48,703 nt of DNA from Gammaproteobacteria bacterium (GCA_030835925.1 JAURQW010000013.1:1-48703); one strand, 5' to 3'. Positions 1 through 9,539 are shown, counted from the first letter of the stretch. The notes: a model not told the origin generated them from the letters alone. Numbers and translations: made by a program.

Positions 1-19
1 AAATTAGGTTTAGGCTAAT

Positions 20-691
20 ATGAAAGATTACAAGATAGCTCCATCTATTCTCTCTGCAGATTTTTCAAGACTTGGGGAAGATGTTGAAAAGGTTATAAAT
101 TCCGGCGCTGATATTATACATTTTGATGTCATGGATAATCATTATGTTCCTAATTTGACATTTGGGCCGATGGTTTGCTCTGCATTAAGAGATTATGGTA
201 TAACTAGCCCGATTGATGTTCATCTTATGATCAAGCCAGTAGACCGGATCATTCCTGACTTTGCAAAAGCCGGTGCTGATTATATAACATTCCATCCAGA
301 AGCTAGCGATCATATTGATAGAACAATTGGTTTAATTAAGGAGCATGATTGTAAAGCTGGAATAGTGCTAAATCCTGCAACGCCATTAAGTTATCTCGAA
401 CATTGTTTAAATAAATTAGACATGGTTTTATTGATGTCTGTAAATCCTGGTTTCCCGGGTCAAAAGTTTATTGAAGGAACATACAACAAGATTTCTTTAG
501 TAAGAGAATTAATTGATAAAACTGGTAAAGACATAAGATTAGAGGTTGATGGAGGTATTAATTTGGAAAATATTGCTAAAGTTGCCTCAGCAGGCGCCGA
601 TACATTTGTTGCAGGATCATCAATTTTTAATTCTAAAGATTATGAAAAAACAATAAAATCAATGAGAGATCTTTTGAGTCAAGTCTCATAA
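20..691 (+). CDS. rpe: Ribulose-phosphate 3-epimerase
   Basis: Cytosolic enzyme of the pentose phosphate pathway that interconverts ribulose 5-phosphate and xylulose 5-phosphate. The 223 residues match the usual family length. Visible are the TIM-barrel opening [17 protein letters not shown] (5-21), the metal and catalytic stretch [17 protein letters not shown] (34-50), DVHLMI (66-71) and LEVDGGIN with the catalytic Asp at 177. It lies 12 bases before trpE. In Pseudomonas gph normally sits between rpe and trpE (family knowledge); here it is missing, which fits a compacted genome. Identity is certain; the gene is complete although only 19 bases of upstream DNA are in view. Confidence 0.97.
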   Translation: MKDYKIAPSILSADFSRLGEDVEKVINSGADIIHFDVMDNHYVPNLTFGPMVCSALRDYGITSPIDVHLMIKPVDRIIPDFAKAGADYITFHPEASDHIDRTIGLIKEHDCKAGIVLNPATPLSYLEHCLNKLDMVLLMSVNPGFPGQKFIEGTYNKISLVRELIDKTGKDIRLEVDGGINLENIAKVASAGADTFVAGSSIFNSKDYEKTIKSMRDLLSQVS

Positions 692-703
692 AATCTAGTA
701 TCA

Positions 704-2176
704 ATGACAGAGAAAGAGTTTATAGACTATATTAATCAAGGGTATAATTTAATACCATTATCATTATCAATCAAAAATAGTAATATTGACCCAATTGATG
801 TTTATGAGTTGTTATCAGATAAACCAAAAACGTATCTTTTTGAGTCTCTAGAGGGTAATAAAGATTGGAGTCGTTATACAATAATTGGTTTGCCATCGGA
901 TGAATATATTGAGATACATCATAATACAATTAATCATTATAAGAATGATGATAAAATAAATTCTTTGGAGAGTAGCGATCCTATTAGCTGGATTGAAGAA
1001 TTTCAGACTGGTTTTAAAGCCATACAAGATCCTAGCCTACCTAACTTTCAAGGAGGCTTGGTAGGATTTTTTGGTTTTGATACAATTCAATATTTTGAAC
1101 CAACATTAAATTTCAAACTTCAAGACGATCTCATGAAGACACCAGATATTTGTTTGATGGTTTCTAGGGAGATTCTAATCTTTGACAAAATTAATAATTT
1201 GATCCACATACTTGTATATGCTGATAATTCAATAGAAAGTTATAAATCATGTTCAGAAAAAATTGAAGGTCTTAAAGAATATCTGATTAACTTCGAGTCA
1301 ACAGGTTCTACAAATGGCCCCTCTACCCAGGATATTGATATTAAAATTCATCATCATTTTGAGAAAAAAAAATTTATTAAATCTATAGATAAAATCAAAA
1401 GATATATTGTTAACGGCGATGCTATGCAAGTGGTTCTATCTCAGAGAATGTCCCTTGATTTTCAGGGAAAACCAATAAGTTTCTATCGTGAATTGCGAGA
1501 ACTCAATCCATCTCCATATATGTATTATTTAAACATGGGCGATTATTATATAGTTGGCTCATCACCAGAAATCTTAGTGAGGCTTGAAGATGGTTTAATT
1601 ACAGTTAGACCAATAGCGGGAACAAGACCTCGAGGAATTAATGATAAACAAGATAGTCTTTTTGAAGATGAGTTACTGAATGATCCAAAAGAGAGAGCAG
1701 AGCATCTAATGCTTATTGATTTAGGAAGAAATGATGCTGGTAAAGTTTCAAAAATTGGGTCAATAAAATTAACCGATACAATGATTATTGAAAAATACTC
1801 TCATGTGATGCATATGGTTTCAAATGTAACCGGGGAGCTATCAAATAATCTTGGTATGATCGACGTTTTAAAATCAACATTCCCTGCAGGGACTGTCTCT
1901 GGAGCACCCAAAATAAGAGCTATAGAGATTATCTATGAGCAGGAAGATATCAAACGAGGTATATATGCTGGTGCAGTGGGATATTTAGGGTGGAACGGCA
2001 ACATGGATACGGCCATAGCGATAAGAACATCTGTAATTAAAAATGATAAACTATACATTCAATGTGGAGCTGGAATAGTAAATGATTCTGTTGCAGAATT
2101 GGAGTGGGAAGAAACCATGAACAAGGGCAAAGCAATAATACAAGCATACAAGAATTTAAGGAAAAAAAATATATGA
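704..2176 (+). CDS. trpE: Anthranilate synthase component I
   Basis: Makes anthranilate from chorismate, first committed step of tryptophan synthesis, using ammonia delivered by TrpG. The 490 residues are normal. The N-terminal domain keeps a feedback-type element (YLFESLEG, 43-50, the counterpart of the LLES tryptophan site). The chorismate-binding domain has [40 protein letters not shown] (from about 393) and [19 protein letters not shown] near the end. Its TGA overlaps the trpG ATG (ATGA), so the two subunits are probably translationally coupled. No leader peptide or attenuator is possible in the 12-base gap before it, so tryptophan control is probably allosteric or acts further upstream. 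Confidence 0.97.
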   Translation: MTEKEFIDYINQGYNLIPLSLSIKNSNIDPIDVYELLSDKPKTYLFESLEGNKDWSRYTIIGLPSDEYIEIHHNTINHYKNDDKINSLESSDPISWIEEFQTGFKAIQDPSLPNFQGGLVGFFGFDTIQYFEPTLNFKLQDDLMKTPDICLMVSREILIFDKINNLIHILVYADNSIESYKSCSEKIEGLKEYLINFESTGSTNGPSTQDIDIKIHHHFEKKKFIKSIDKIKRYIVNGDAMQVVLSQRMSLDFQGKPISFYRELRELNPSPYMYYLNMGDYYIVGSSPEILVRLEDGLITVRPIAGTRPRGINDKQDSLFEDELLNDPKERAEHLMLIDLGRNDAGKVSKIGSIKLTDTMIIEKYSHVMHMVSNVTGELSNNLGMIDVLKSTFPAGTVSGAPKIRAIEIIYEQEDIKRGIYAGAVGYLGWNGNMDTAIAIRTSVIKNDKLYIQCGAGIVNDSVAELEWEETMNKGKAIIQAYKNLRKKNI

Positions 2177-2745
2177 TATTAATGATTGATAATTATGACT
2201 CATTTACATATAACATAGTCCAGTATTTTGGAGAATTAGGTGAAAATCTTATAGTTTTTAGAAATGATCAAATAACTATAGACAAGATTATAGATTTGAA
2301 ACCAGATAAAATAATTATTTCGCCAGGACCCTGTACTCCGAATGAAGCTGGAATATCTATTGATGTAGTTAAAAACTTTTATAAATTCACTCCAATACTG
2401 GGAGTATGTCTTGGACATCAGAGCATAGGACAAGCTTTTGGTGGTAATATTATTTCAGCTAAAAAAATTATGCATGGTAAAATATCTCCCATAATACATA
2501 ATGATTCTCGAATGTATACTGATATCTCTAACCCCTTTGATGCAACCCGATATCATTCTTTGGTTATAGAGAAGCCATCCTTACCTAACTGCTTAAATAT
2601 AACTGCTTGGACGGAAGAAGATAATGATATTGAAATTATGGGCATAGAACATAAAGAATATCCAACTTATGGCTTACAGTTTCACCCAGAGTCTATACTA
2701 ACAACATCGGGTCATCAGTTATTAAAAAACTTTTTGGAAATATAA
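2173..2745 (+). CDS. trpG: Anthranilate synthase component II (glutamine amidotransferase)
   Basis: Glutaminase subunit that hydrolyses glutamine and feeds ammonia to TrpE. Class I amidotransferase fold with [14 protein letters not shown] at the start, the PGPCTP loop, nucleophile Cys79 in GVCLGHQ, and the His171/Glu173 pair in QFHPES; 190 residues, typical for the stand-alone subunit. The start is placed at 2173, where the ATG overlaps the trpE stop, rather than at the open upstream ATG (2104), because the family begins at [12 protein letters not shown] second ATG at 2182 is possible but would cut the first strand. It may also serve folate synthesis as a PabA, as in other bacteria with one such subunit (inference). 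Confidence 0.95.
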   Translation: MILMIDNYDSFTYNIVQYFGELGENLIVFRNDQITIDKIIDLKPDKIIISPGPCTPNEAGISIDVVKNFYKFTPILGVCLGHQSIGQAFGGNIISAKKIMHGKISPIIHNDSRMYTDISNPFDATRYHSLVIEKPSLPNCLNITAWTEEDNDIEIMGIEHKEYPTYGLQFHPESILTTSGHQLLKNFLEI

Positions 2746-2747
2746 AA

Positions 2748-3770
2748 TTGTATATTGAGTTATTAGAAAAATTAAAAAATAATGAGAGTCTAACAAGGGG
2801 CGAGTCAAAGAGATTTATCGATTCTGTCTTCACAGGTAAAATCCCAAGTTCTGTATTAACAGAGTTTTTGATGTTATTAAATAAGAATGGTTTTGGCTCA
2901 GAAGAGCTGACAGGCTTTGCTATTTCCATGAGAGAAGCATCTAATAAGGTTGCTTTCAATAGAGAAGTAATTGATAACTGTGGTACCGGTGGCGATGGGT
3001 ATGGCACTTTCAATATATCAACAACAGCTTCATTAATAGCGGCATCAGTTGGAGTCTATGTTGCTAAACATGGGAACAAAGCAGTAACTAGTAGTTCTGG
3101 TAGTGCTGATATTTTAGAAGCATCAGGTATAAATATTAATTTGTCCCCTGAACAGGTTTCACTCTGTTTAGAAAAAAATAATTTTGGATTTATGTATGCA
3201 CCATTGCATCATTTGTCTATGAAACATGTGGCAGAGTCAAGAAAAACTATATCTCCAGATAAAACCATATTTAATTTGTTAGGACCCTTAACAAATCCTG
3301 CTGGTGCTAGAAAGCAACTCATAGGTGTGTATTCAAAAAAGCTGATGCCAATGATGGCAGAAACTCTCGTGAATCTGGATGTTGAAAAAGCTATGATTGT
3401 TCATTCAAATGATGGTTTAGATGAGATAAGTATTTTTGATGAGACAAAGATTACTGAAATAAATGGAGAGAAAATAAATAATTATACTTTGGATCCTAAA
3501 GATTACTTCGATTCAGATTATAAAATGTCGGAAATAATAGTGAGTAATACTGAAGAGAGTTTAGATGTACTAAATAAAGTAATAGATAATGAGCCTGGAG
3601 CAGCCAGAGATATTTCTTTGATAAATGCAGCTGCACTTATATATATTTCTGGTAAATCAAATACGATAGCTGATGCCCTCAATTTATGTAAGGATGCGTT
3701 AGAAACAAAGAAAGTCTATAATAAGTTAAAAAACTTAATAAAATATACCAATTCATTTAAAGATGCTTGA
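2748..3770 (+). CDS. trpD: Anthranilate phosphoribosyltransferase
   Basis: Transfers phosphoribose from PRPP to anthranilate, second step of tryptophan synthesis. 340 residues. PRPP and magnesium signatures are all present: GTGGDG (79-84), KHGN (107-110), SSSGSAD (115-121) and GPLTNPAGARKQLIGV. The start is a TTG at 2748, two bases after the trpG stop; the reading frame before it is closed by the trpG end and the sequence MYIELLEKL aligns with family N-termini, so a non-ATG start is the best choice. The 3' end overlaps trpC by 8 bases. Confidence 0.96.
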   Translation: MYIELLEKLKNNESLTRGESKRFIDSVFTGKIPSSVLTEFLMLLNKNGFGSEELTGFAISMREASNKVAFNREVIDNCGTGGDGYGTFNISTTASLIAASVGVYVAKHGNKAVTSSSGSADILEASGININLSPEQVSLCLEKNNFGFMYAPLHHLSMKHVAESRKTISPDKTIFNLLGPLTNPAGARKQLIGVYSKKLMPMMAETLVNLDVEKAMIVHSNDGLDEISIFDETKITEINGEKINNYTLDPKDYFDSDYKMSEIIVSNTEESLDVLNKVIDNEPGAARDISLINAAALIYISGKSNTIADALNLCKDALETKKVYNKLKNLIKYTNSFKDA

Positions 3771-4542
3771 TAAAATTATCCTTGATAAGACAGATGAAAT
3801 TAAATTACTAAAGAGTAGTCAAAAACACAGCATTGACGATCTATTATCTATGGAGTTCAACAAGCGAGATTTCTATAGCGCTTTAAAGAATAAAATAAAT
3901 TTAGGCAAAAATGCAATAATTGCTGAATTAAAAAAACATTCACCTAGCAAAGGTGCTTTAAATGAAAATCTAGATATTGCAAACTTTGCTAAGCTGTATG
4001 AAGAATCTGGGGCTGCATGTATATCTGTTCTTACTGATCAAAAATACTTTCATGGCGATATAAATGATTTGATGACAGCTAAAGAGAATGTAAATATCCC
4101 TATTCTGAGAAAAGATTTTATATTAGATGAATCACAAATTATTCAATCCAAGTTAATTGGTGCAGACTGCATATTATTAATCGTAGCTTGTTTATCTAAG
4201 GTACAATTTAATGAGCTTGTTGAAATCAGTCGTGAGCTGAACATAGAAATCCTAGTAGAAGTTCATGATAGAAAAGAATTAGATATTGCGTTAGAATCTA
4301 ATTGTAAAATTATAGGAATTAATAACAGAAACCTTAAGACATTTGATGTTTCCATTGAAACAAGTATGGATCTATGTGATTTTATAAAAGATGATGACGT
4401 TATAGTTATTAGCGAAAGTGGCATAAAGGATTTGGGCACTATCAAAATGTTGAATAGTAAAAATATTAACTCTTTTTTAATTGGCGAGAGTCTTATAAAG
4501 AGTAATAATCCAAGATCATTATTAAAAAAACTGGTTGGCTGA
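3763..4542 (+). CDS. trpC: Indole-3-glycerol-phosphate synthase
   Basis: Closes the indole ring from carboxyphenylamino-deoxyribulose phosphate. 259 residues, a monofunctional TrpC without a TrpF fusion. Catalytic residues lie in AELKKHSPSKG (Glu55, Lys57), LRKDFI (Lys117), LVEVHD, GINNRNLKTF and ISESGI. It starts inside the end of trpD and its stop is one base before the next ATG, so it belongs to the same operon. trpF, trpB and trpA are not in the window, as in Pseudomonas, where they sit elsewhere. Confidence 0.96.
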   Translation: MLDKIILDKTDEIKLLKSSQKHSIDDLLSMEFNKRDFYSALKNKINLGKNAIIAELKKHSPSKGALNENLDIANFAKLYEESGAACISVLTDQKYFHGDINDLMTAKENVNIPILRKDFILDESQIIQSKLIGADCILLIVACLSKVQFNELVEISRELNIEILVEVHDRKELDIALESNCKIIGINNRNLKTFDVSIETSMDLCDFIKDDDVIVISESGIKDLGTIKMLNSKNINSFLIGESLIKSNNPRSLLKKLVG

Positions 4543-4543
4543 T

Positions 4544-4930
4544 ATGAAAAAAACATTAGGCATAAAACATTTGGCATTAAAGGTTAAGCATTTCAGAGAA
4601 TGCTTGTCCTTCTATACTACTATAGTCGGCATGGAGATTGATTGGCAACCTGATGATTCTAATGCTTATTTATCTAATGGAAAAGATAATCTGGCTCTAC
4701 ATGAAGATAAAAATCTTAATCTCGAATCTAGTGACAATAGACTAGATCATTTTGGCATTATGTTAACTGATAAGAACCATGTAGATGAATGGTATGATAA
4801 AGTACTAGCTCTCGATATTGAGATATATAAAAAACCACAAGATCATCGTGACGGCTCAAGGAGTTTTTATTGTTATGATCCCGATAAAAATATATTGCAG
4901 TTTTTATGGCATCCATCACTTAACAAATAA
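4544..4930 (+). CDS. VOC (glyoxalase/dioxygenase fold) protein
   Basis: A 128-residue vicinal-oxygen-chelate protein of unknown substrate. It opens with KHLALKV (His9), has DHFGIML (His69) and ends with DPDKNILQFLWHP, the usual strand that carries the third metal ligand; here that position is Gln119 rather than Glu, and an alternative could be His123, so metal binding is uncertain. The start is put at the ATG at 4544, one base after the trpC stop, rather than the TTG at 4535 inside trpC. Its stop overlaps the speD ATG (TAATG). In Pseudomonas this spot between trpC and speD holds vfr and an OsmC-like gene, so this gene replaces them. Could be a glyoxalase- or fosfomycin-resistance-like protein; the function is not recognised. 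Confidence 0.85.
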   Translation: MKKTLGIKHLALKVKHFRECLSFYTTIVGMEIDWQPDDSNAYLSNGKDNLALHEDKNLNLESSDNRLDHFGIMLTDKNHVDEWYDKVLALDIEIYKKPQDHRDGSRSFYCYDPDKNILQFLWHPSLNK

Positions 4931-5679
4931 TGATAAAAAAAATTAGTAACGTCAGTACAACTTTAATAGTAAATACCTATGATTGCTTCTATTATAGCGA
5001 TGATCAGGACATTACTAGCTGCCAAAATAAAATATCAAAAAAATATAATTCGACAGACTTGCTGGATATTTCTAGAAAAATATCACAAACCATACAAACT
5101 GAAATACTTCATGAGTCATCACACAATTTTGAACCTTTTGGAGATAGTGGATCATTATTAATTCAAGCAGATCTGAAGTTATACAACTCTGCTACCTTAC
5201 ATTTAAAGGAAAGCCACATAACTTTTCATACATATATAGAGGATATTTTTGAACATTTTGCTATTGTAAGATTAGAATATCATATTTCATCTTGTTCAGA
5301 TGCTAATGTATATGATGGACTAAAAGATATAGTCCTAAATAAAAATAATCATAATATTTTTCCTGATTTAGTTTCAGTTGATTTTATTAGAAGAGGTGCG
5401 AAATACGGAAACACCCATAAAGATATTCTATATGATGCAAATACTTGGGGTTTTGAGAATTTCGGTAAATATGAGATTTCATCTGTTACCCAATCTTTGA
5501 ATACCGAGCATCATACATTTCTTCTAGAGAAAGATAGTATGGTTCAGAAATATCAATCAGAATATAATTTTTTCCCAATAGATAAAATCGAAGAACTAAG
5601 AAGCTTTCTATTATCTAGTTACAGTGATAGTTCAATAGATCTTAATACATTTGACAAAAAATCTTCGAAAAATAGCTAA
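4930..5679 (+). CDS. speD: S-adenosylmethionine decarboxylase proenzyme
   Basis: Decarboxylates S-adenosylmethionine to provide the aminopropyl donor for spermidine. 249 residues, close to the long (E. coli-type, about 264) class. The self-cleavage site is ESHITFHTY: Ser95 would become the pyruvoyl group, His100 is the processing histidine and Cys122 (HISSCSD) the catalytic cysteine. The following DLVSVDF.RRG matches the E. coli DIVTIDY.RG stretch. Oddly the residue before Ser95 is Glu, as in the short class, not Lys as in E. coli. speE is not adjacent. Convergent with coq7, 4-base overlap at the stops; the speD-coq7 neighbourhood is that of Pseudomonas. Confidence 0.9.
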   Translation: MIKKISNVSTTLIVNTYDCFYYSDDQDITSCQNKISKKYNSTDLLDISRKISQTIQTEILHESSHNFEPFGDSGSLLIQADLKLYNSATLHLKESHITFHTYIEDIFEHFAIVRLEYHISSCSDANVYDGLKDIVLNKNNHNIFPDLVSVDFIRRGAKYGNTHKDILYDANTWGFENFGKYEISSVTQSLNTEHHTFLLEKDSMVQKYQSEYNFFPIDKIEELRSFLLSSYSDSSIDLNTFDKKSSKNS

Positions 5680-6308
5680 AATAACGATGTTAGCTTTTTC
5701 ATAATTTTAGAAGATATATTCATACCGGTCTTTATTGAATTTGGAATTTCATTTGACCCAATTCTTTTCACTGTATCACGATGTCTTTCTTCATCCTTAG
5801 ATATTTTTTCCAAAAACTCTTTACTTCTAATATCATTTGCTGGAAGCTGTTTCATAGATTCTTTTAGATGATCTGTTACTTGTCTTTCTGTCTCTTCAAT
5901 AAAACCTAATTTCCAATCATTTTCTTTTATACCGGCCACTGAACCTAGAACATAAGATGATAGATACCATAGGGGATTCAAAACACTTGAGCTACCATTT
6001 AATTCTTTCAGCCTTAAGTTGCATAGTTTTAAATGCTCATTTTCTTCATTACATATATCATATAATTTCATCTTTAGATTTTGATCTTTTGTATGAGCTG
6101 CTTGTCCTCTGTATAACCCTTGTGCACATATTTCGCCCATATGATTGATTCGCATTACCCTCTCAGATGCCTTTGATTCATCTTTAGACAAATTTACTTT
6201 ATTTATACTAGATTTTTCAGGTATATTCCCTTTATTGTATATACAGTCAACAGCATACTCTATTTCTTCTATCAAGTTATCTAAGGACGAATGATGTTTA
6301 ATTTCCAT
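5676..6308 (-). CDS. coq7: Demethoxyubiquinone hydroxylase Coq7
   Basis: Di-iron monooxygenase that hydroxylates the ring at C6 (the step done by UbiF in enterics) in ubiquinone synthesis. 210 residues. The four-helix carboxylate ligands are all visible: Glu59 (NHMGEICA), Glu89xxHis92 (EENEH), Glu141 (EETERQV) and Glu173xxHis176 (DEERH). It is a peripheral inner-membrane protein. Read alone on the minus strand, converging on speD and diverging from rplM. Confidence 0.95.
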   Translation of the reverse strand: MEIKHHSSLDNLIEEIEYAVDCIYNKGNIPEKSSINKVNLSKDESKASERVMRINHMGEICAQGLYRGQAAHTKDQNLKMKLYDICNEENEHLKLCNLRLKELNGSSSVLNPLWYLSSYVLGSVAGIKENDWKLGFIEETERQVTDHLKESMKQLPANDIRSKEFLEKISKDEERHRDTVKRIGSNEIPNSIKTGMNISSKIMKKLTSLF

Positions 6309-6394
6309 ATGTTTTATTTAAACATCTATCATCTAACCAATAAATAAGTTTTTTTATAAATTTCTTGTATACAAGCGGTGATATGCGTAAAATC

Positions 6395-6823
6395 ATGGAT
6401 ACCGTTGAAATGGATAAACATATGAATAATAAAGATTGGTACATAATAGATGCTGAAAAAGCCGTATTAGGCAGACTTGCTTCAAAAGTTGCAAGTATGC
6501 TCAAAGGAAAACATAAGCCAGCATATGCTCCTCATGAAGATCATGGTGATTATGTAGTTGTTATTAATGCCAAGAACTTAAATGTTACAGGCAATAAAAT
6601 GGAAGATAAGGTCTATTATAAGCACACCGGATATATTGGTAACATGAAAAAACCTAATTTAGCTTCAGTTATGGAAAAGAATCCATCTTTCGTGGTAATG
6701 AATGCGGTCAAAGGGATGCTCCCAAAGAACCCGCTCGGAAGAAGCATGATCAAAAAGCTAAAAGTATATAATGATGAAAATCATGATCATCATGCTCAAA
6801 AACCAAAAAAACTAGAGATTTAA
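6395..6823 (+). CDS. rplM: 50S ribosomal protein L13
   Basis: Large-subunit ribosomal protein. From the ATG at 6395 it is 142 residues, exactly the E. coli length, and DWYIIDA falls at residue 14 as in E. coli. LGRLASKVASMLKGKHK, GDYVVVINA, KVYYKHTGYIGN and KGMLPKNPLGR are canonical. An in-frame ATG at 6383 and a TTG at 6365 lie upstream; 6383 has GCGGTG six bases before it, so it is a real alternative that would add MRKI. rpsI follows with a single base gap, the standard L13-S9 operon. Confidence 0.95.
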   Translation: MDTVEMDKHMNNKDWYIIDAEKAVLGRLASKVASMLKGKHKPAYAPHEDHGDYVVVINAKNLNVTGNKMEDKVYYKHTGYIGNMKKPNLASVMEKNPSFVVMNAVKGMLPKNPLGRSMIKKLKVYNDENHDHHAQKPKKLEI

Positions 6824-6824
6824 T

Positions 6825-7211
6825 ATGTATAAAGCCTACGGAACAGGAAGAAGAAAAACATCAAGTGCAAGAGTGTACTTGAATGAGGGAACTGGCGCTA
6901 TAACTATCAATTCGCGTGATGTAGATAATTTCGTACAATCTAAAGCGTTGAAATCATATCTATTAGCTCCACTACAGAAGTCTCAATTAGAAGGCAAGAT
7001 TGATTTGAAAATTAATGTTGCTGGCGGTGGGCCAAGCGGCCAAGTTGGAGCAATTGTACATGGCTTAACTAGAGCTCTTATAAAATATCAAAGCGACTTA
7101 CTCCCTATTCTAAGAAGAGAAGGCTTCGTAACAAGAGATGCAAGAAAGGTAGAAAGAAAGAAAGTTGGTTTAAGAAAAGCTAGAAAAGCTACTCAATTCT
7201 CTAAAAGATAA
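6825..7211 (+). CDS. rpsI: 30S ribosomal protein S9
   Basis: Small-subunit ribosomal protein, 128 residues. Opens with YGTGRRKTSSARVYL, has VAGGGPSGQVGAI.HGL and ends with the tRNA-contacting basic tail GLRKARKATQFSKR. Co-transcribed with rplM. Its TAA abuts the stop codon of rpiA on the other strand with no base between, leaving no room for a terminator between the two genes. Confidence 0.98.
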   Translation: MYKAYGTGRRKTSSARVYLNEGTGAITINSRDVDNFVQSKALKSYLLAPLQKSQLEGKIDLKINVAGGGPSGQVGAIVHGLTRALIKYQSDLLPILRREGFVTRDARKVERKKVGLRKARKATQFSKR

Positions 7212-7865
7212 TTACATATTTTTGATTCCATCATCACCAGATATTAATAGGTTATCGGCGCCTCTCATTGCAAATAAACCGTTAGTTACTACCCCAGGTA
7301 TATTATTAATTTTCTGCTCTAGCGCCATAGGTTCCAGTATTTCTAGCCCATGAACATCTAGAATTATATTGCCGTTATCAGTAATAAAATCATTTCTATA
7401 TACAGGTCTACCACCCAATTTTATCATTTCTAGTGCCACCATACTCTGTGACATCTTGATAACTTCTATTGGTAATGGGAAGCTACCCAGCGTTTTTACA
7501 TATTTGCTGTCATCGATCAAACATAAAAACTTCTCACTAGAATTTGCAATTATTTTCTCTCGAGTCAAGGCACCGCCACCACCTTTGATCAGCTGTCTTT
7601 TATCATTGGACTCATCTGCACCATCAATATAAAGCGGCAGCATACCTGATTCTCTTAATTCTATTACTCTTATTTTTTTTTCTTTTACCATTTTAGTGGT
7701 TAGTTCTGATGATGAGACTACAGCTTCTATTTTTGATTTTACAGTTTCAAGTTTATTTATTAACGCATGGACAGTAGTCCCAGAGCCTATTCCTATGATT
7801 TGTCCACTCTCAATATAATCTAAAGCAGCTTCCGCAACTTTATTTTTTTTTTGGTCCTGGTTCAT
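7212..7865 (-). CDS. rpiA: Ribose-5-phosphate isomerase A
   Basis: Interconverts ribose 5-phosphate and ribulose 5-phosphate; with Rpe it completes the non-oxidative entry of the pentose pathway. 217 residues, normal. IGIGSGTTVHALI, YIDGADE (catalytic Asp and Glu) and IKGGGGALTREKI are clear. The start is the ATG at 7863-7865, with AGAGGAAAA about ten bases upstream on the minus strand. It diverges from ilvA, the same arrangement as in many gammaproteobacteria. Confidence 0.97.
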   Translation of the reverse strand: MNQDQKKNKVAEAALDYIESGQIIGIGSGTTVHALINKLETVKSKIEAVVSSSELTTKMVKEKKIRVIELRESGMLPLYIDGADESNDKRQLIKGGGGALTREKIIANSSEKFLCLIDDSKYVKTLGSFPLPIEVIKMSQSMVALEMIKLGGRPVYRNDFITDNGNIILDVHGLEILEPMALEQKINNIPGVVTNGLFAMRGADNLLISGDDGIKNM

Positions 7866-7930
7866 AATTGTTATTTTCCTCTAAGTTTTATTAATATATG
7901 CTGTTATTATACATTATACATAGGCGTCAT

Positions 7931-9457
7931 ATGACAGAAAAGAAGCTAAAATCAGTTTATAATAAAATCAAAACATCTAATGTATATGATGTTGCGACAA
8001 AAACACCTCTAGATTTTGCTGCTAATTTATCAAAGAAGCTAAACAATGATATTTTTATCAAGAGAGATGATCTCCAGCCTGTTTTTTCTTTCAAACTCAG
8101 AGGCGCATACCAAAAAATCTCTAAATTAAAAAAAAATAAAAATATAGGCACTGTAATTGCGGCATCAGCAGGCAATCATGCTCAGGGAGTTGCTATGTCT
8201 GCGCAAAAATTAGCAATAAATGCTATTATTGTTATGCCTACAACAACACCTAAAATTAAAATAGATGCTGTAAAATCTCTTAAGGCAAATGTAATACTCC
8301 ATGGTGATACATATGATGACGCATATGATTTTGCTAAGCAAAAAGCAAAAGAAGAAAAAATTGATTTCATCCATCCATATGATGATCTTGATGTGATAGC
8401 TGGTCAAGGCACAATCGCACGAGAGATTATTGATCAGTTAGAATGTAAACCTGATTATGTCTTTGTACCAGTTGGTGGCGGAGGTTTGATAGCAGGTATA
8501 ACTGCGTATATGAGCCAGGTAAGCCCAAAAACAAAGATTATTGCAGTTGAGCCTAATGATTCTGACTGTTTTAATCAAGCTTTCAAATCTAGAAAAAGAG
8601 TTAAGCTTAATAATATAGGTATATTTGCTGATGGAGTAGCAGTAAAACAAATAGGCCGTCAGACATTTAATCTCACAAAGGATAAAGTTTATACATCAAT
8701 GGTGGTTACCACTGATGAAATTTGTGCTGGGATTAAAGATTTATATGATGAGACAAGAACAATAGCAGAACCTGCTGGAGCCTTATCGATTTCAGGTATT
8801 AAAAAATTTATTAAATCACACAATATTCAGAATAAAGTTTTTGTTGCTATTTTTTGTGGCGCTAATATGAATTTTGATAGATTAAGGTATGTCTCTGAAA
8901 GATCTGAAATTGGGGAATTAAATGAAATGCTTCTTGGAGTAACTATCCCAGAAAAACCTGGTAGCTTTAAGAAGTTTTGTTCTTTAATCGGTAAAAAATC
9001 AATAACTGAGTTTAATTACAGGTATTCAGATCAAAAAAAGGCCCATGTGTTTGTTGGGATTAAGTTATCAAACGGGATTAAAGATAAAAATCAAATCTTA
9101 TCTAATCTCAAAACAAATAAGTATAAGGTTATTGACCTAACCGATAATGAAGTAGCCAAGCTACATATAAGGTATATGGTAGGAGGTGTATCGAATAGCG
9201 CTTCTAATGAAATGATTTTTAGATTTATTTTTCCAGAGAAACCTGGCGAGCTATTTAATTTCTTAAATGCAGTTGGTAGTAACTGGAATATAAGTCTGTT
9301 TCACTATAGAAATCATGGTTCCGACTTTGGAAGAGTACTGATAGGTATTCAGGTTGAGCCAAAAGATTTAAGTGGATTACTTAGACACCTAAATACCCTT
9401 AATTACGAGTTTTTTGAAGAAACTAGCAATAAAGCATACCATTTGTTTCTGAGTTAA
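7931..9457 (+). CDS. ilvA: Threonine ammonia-lyase, biosynthetic
   Basis: PLP enzyme that converts threonine to 2-oxobutanoate, the first isoleucine step. From the ATG at 7931 it has 508 residues (E. coli 514). The catalytic core carries Lys55 in SFKLRGAY, SAGNHAQG (79-86) and VPVGGGGLIAG; the C-terminal part, from about 325, holds two ACT-like subdomains (FRFIFPEKPGELFNFLNAVG in the second), so isoleucine feedback is expected. An upstream in-frame start at 7898 would add eleven residues (MLLLYIIHRRH) unlike the family and was rejected. A hairpin terminator follows the stop directly. Confidence 0.96.
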   Translation: MTEKKLKSVYNKIKTSNVYDVATKTPLDFAANLSKKLNNDIFIKRDDLQPVFSFKLRGAYQKISKLKKNKNIGTVIAASAGNHAQGVAMSAQKLAINAIIVMPTTTPKIKIDAVKSLKANVILHGDTYDDAYDFAKQKAKEEKIDFIHPYDDLDVIAGQGTIAREIIDQLECKPDYVFVPVGGGGLIAGITAYMSQVSPKTKIIAVEPNDSDCFNQAFKSRKRVKLNNIGIFADGVAVKQIGRQTFNLTKDKVYTSMVVTTDEICAGIKDLYDETRTIAEPAGALSISGIKKFIKSHNIQNKVFVAIFCGANMNFDRLRYVSERSEIGELNEMLLGVTIPEKPGSFKKFCSLIGKKSITEFNYRYSDQKKAHVFVGIKLSNGIKDKNQILSNLKTNKYKVIDLTDNEVAKLHIRYMVGGVSNSASNEMIFRFIFPEKPGELFNFLNAVGSNWNISLFHYRNHGSDFGRVLIGIQVEPKDLSGLLRHLNTLNYEFFEETSNKAYHLFLS

Positions 9458-9458
9458 A

Positions 9459-9482
9459 AAAAGGCCCCATATGGAGCCTTTT
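9459..9482. terminator. Bidirectional rho-independent terminator
   Basis: AAAAGGC (9459-9465) pairs with GCCTTTT (9476-9482); inside, CC/GG extend the stem around an ATAT loop with one C-A mismatch. On the plus strand it directly follows the ilvA stop and ends in TTTT. On the minus strand, serving the H1-like gene, the tail is seven T (complement of 9456-9462), so it works better in that direction. Confidence 0.85.
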
Positions 9483-9493
9483 AGTGGTTCAGA

Positions 9494-9518
9494 GAGCTAA
9501 TCAAAAAATAATTAGCTC
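9494..9518. repeat. Perfect inverted repeat downstream of the H1-like gene
   Basis: GAGCTAAT (9494-9501) and ATTAGCTC (9511-9518) form a perfect 8-bp stem with a 9-base A-rich loop. It lies between the H1-like stop and the shared terminator, with no T-run on either strand, so it may be a 3'-end stabilising hairpin for the H1-like mRNA or a second weak terminator. Role is inferred. Confidence 0.5.
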
Positions 9519-9539
9519 AAATCTTCAACAATAATAGAA

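Noticed and set aside
692-703. Tryptophan attenuator before trpE
   Set aside because: The gap is 12 bases; no leader peptide or alternative hairpins fit.
2104-2172. Longer TrpG starting within trpE
   Set aside because: The extra residues are a shifted reading of the conserved trpE C-terminus; the family starts at [11 protein letters not shown].
7898-7930. Longer IlvA with MLLLYIIHRRH at the front
   Set aside because: The extension is unlike the family and comes from AT-rich promoter DNA; ATG at 7931 gives the normal length.
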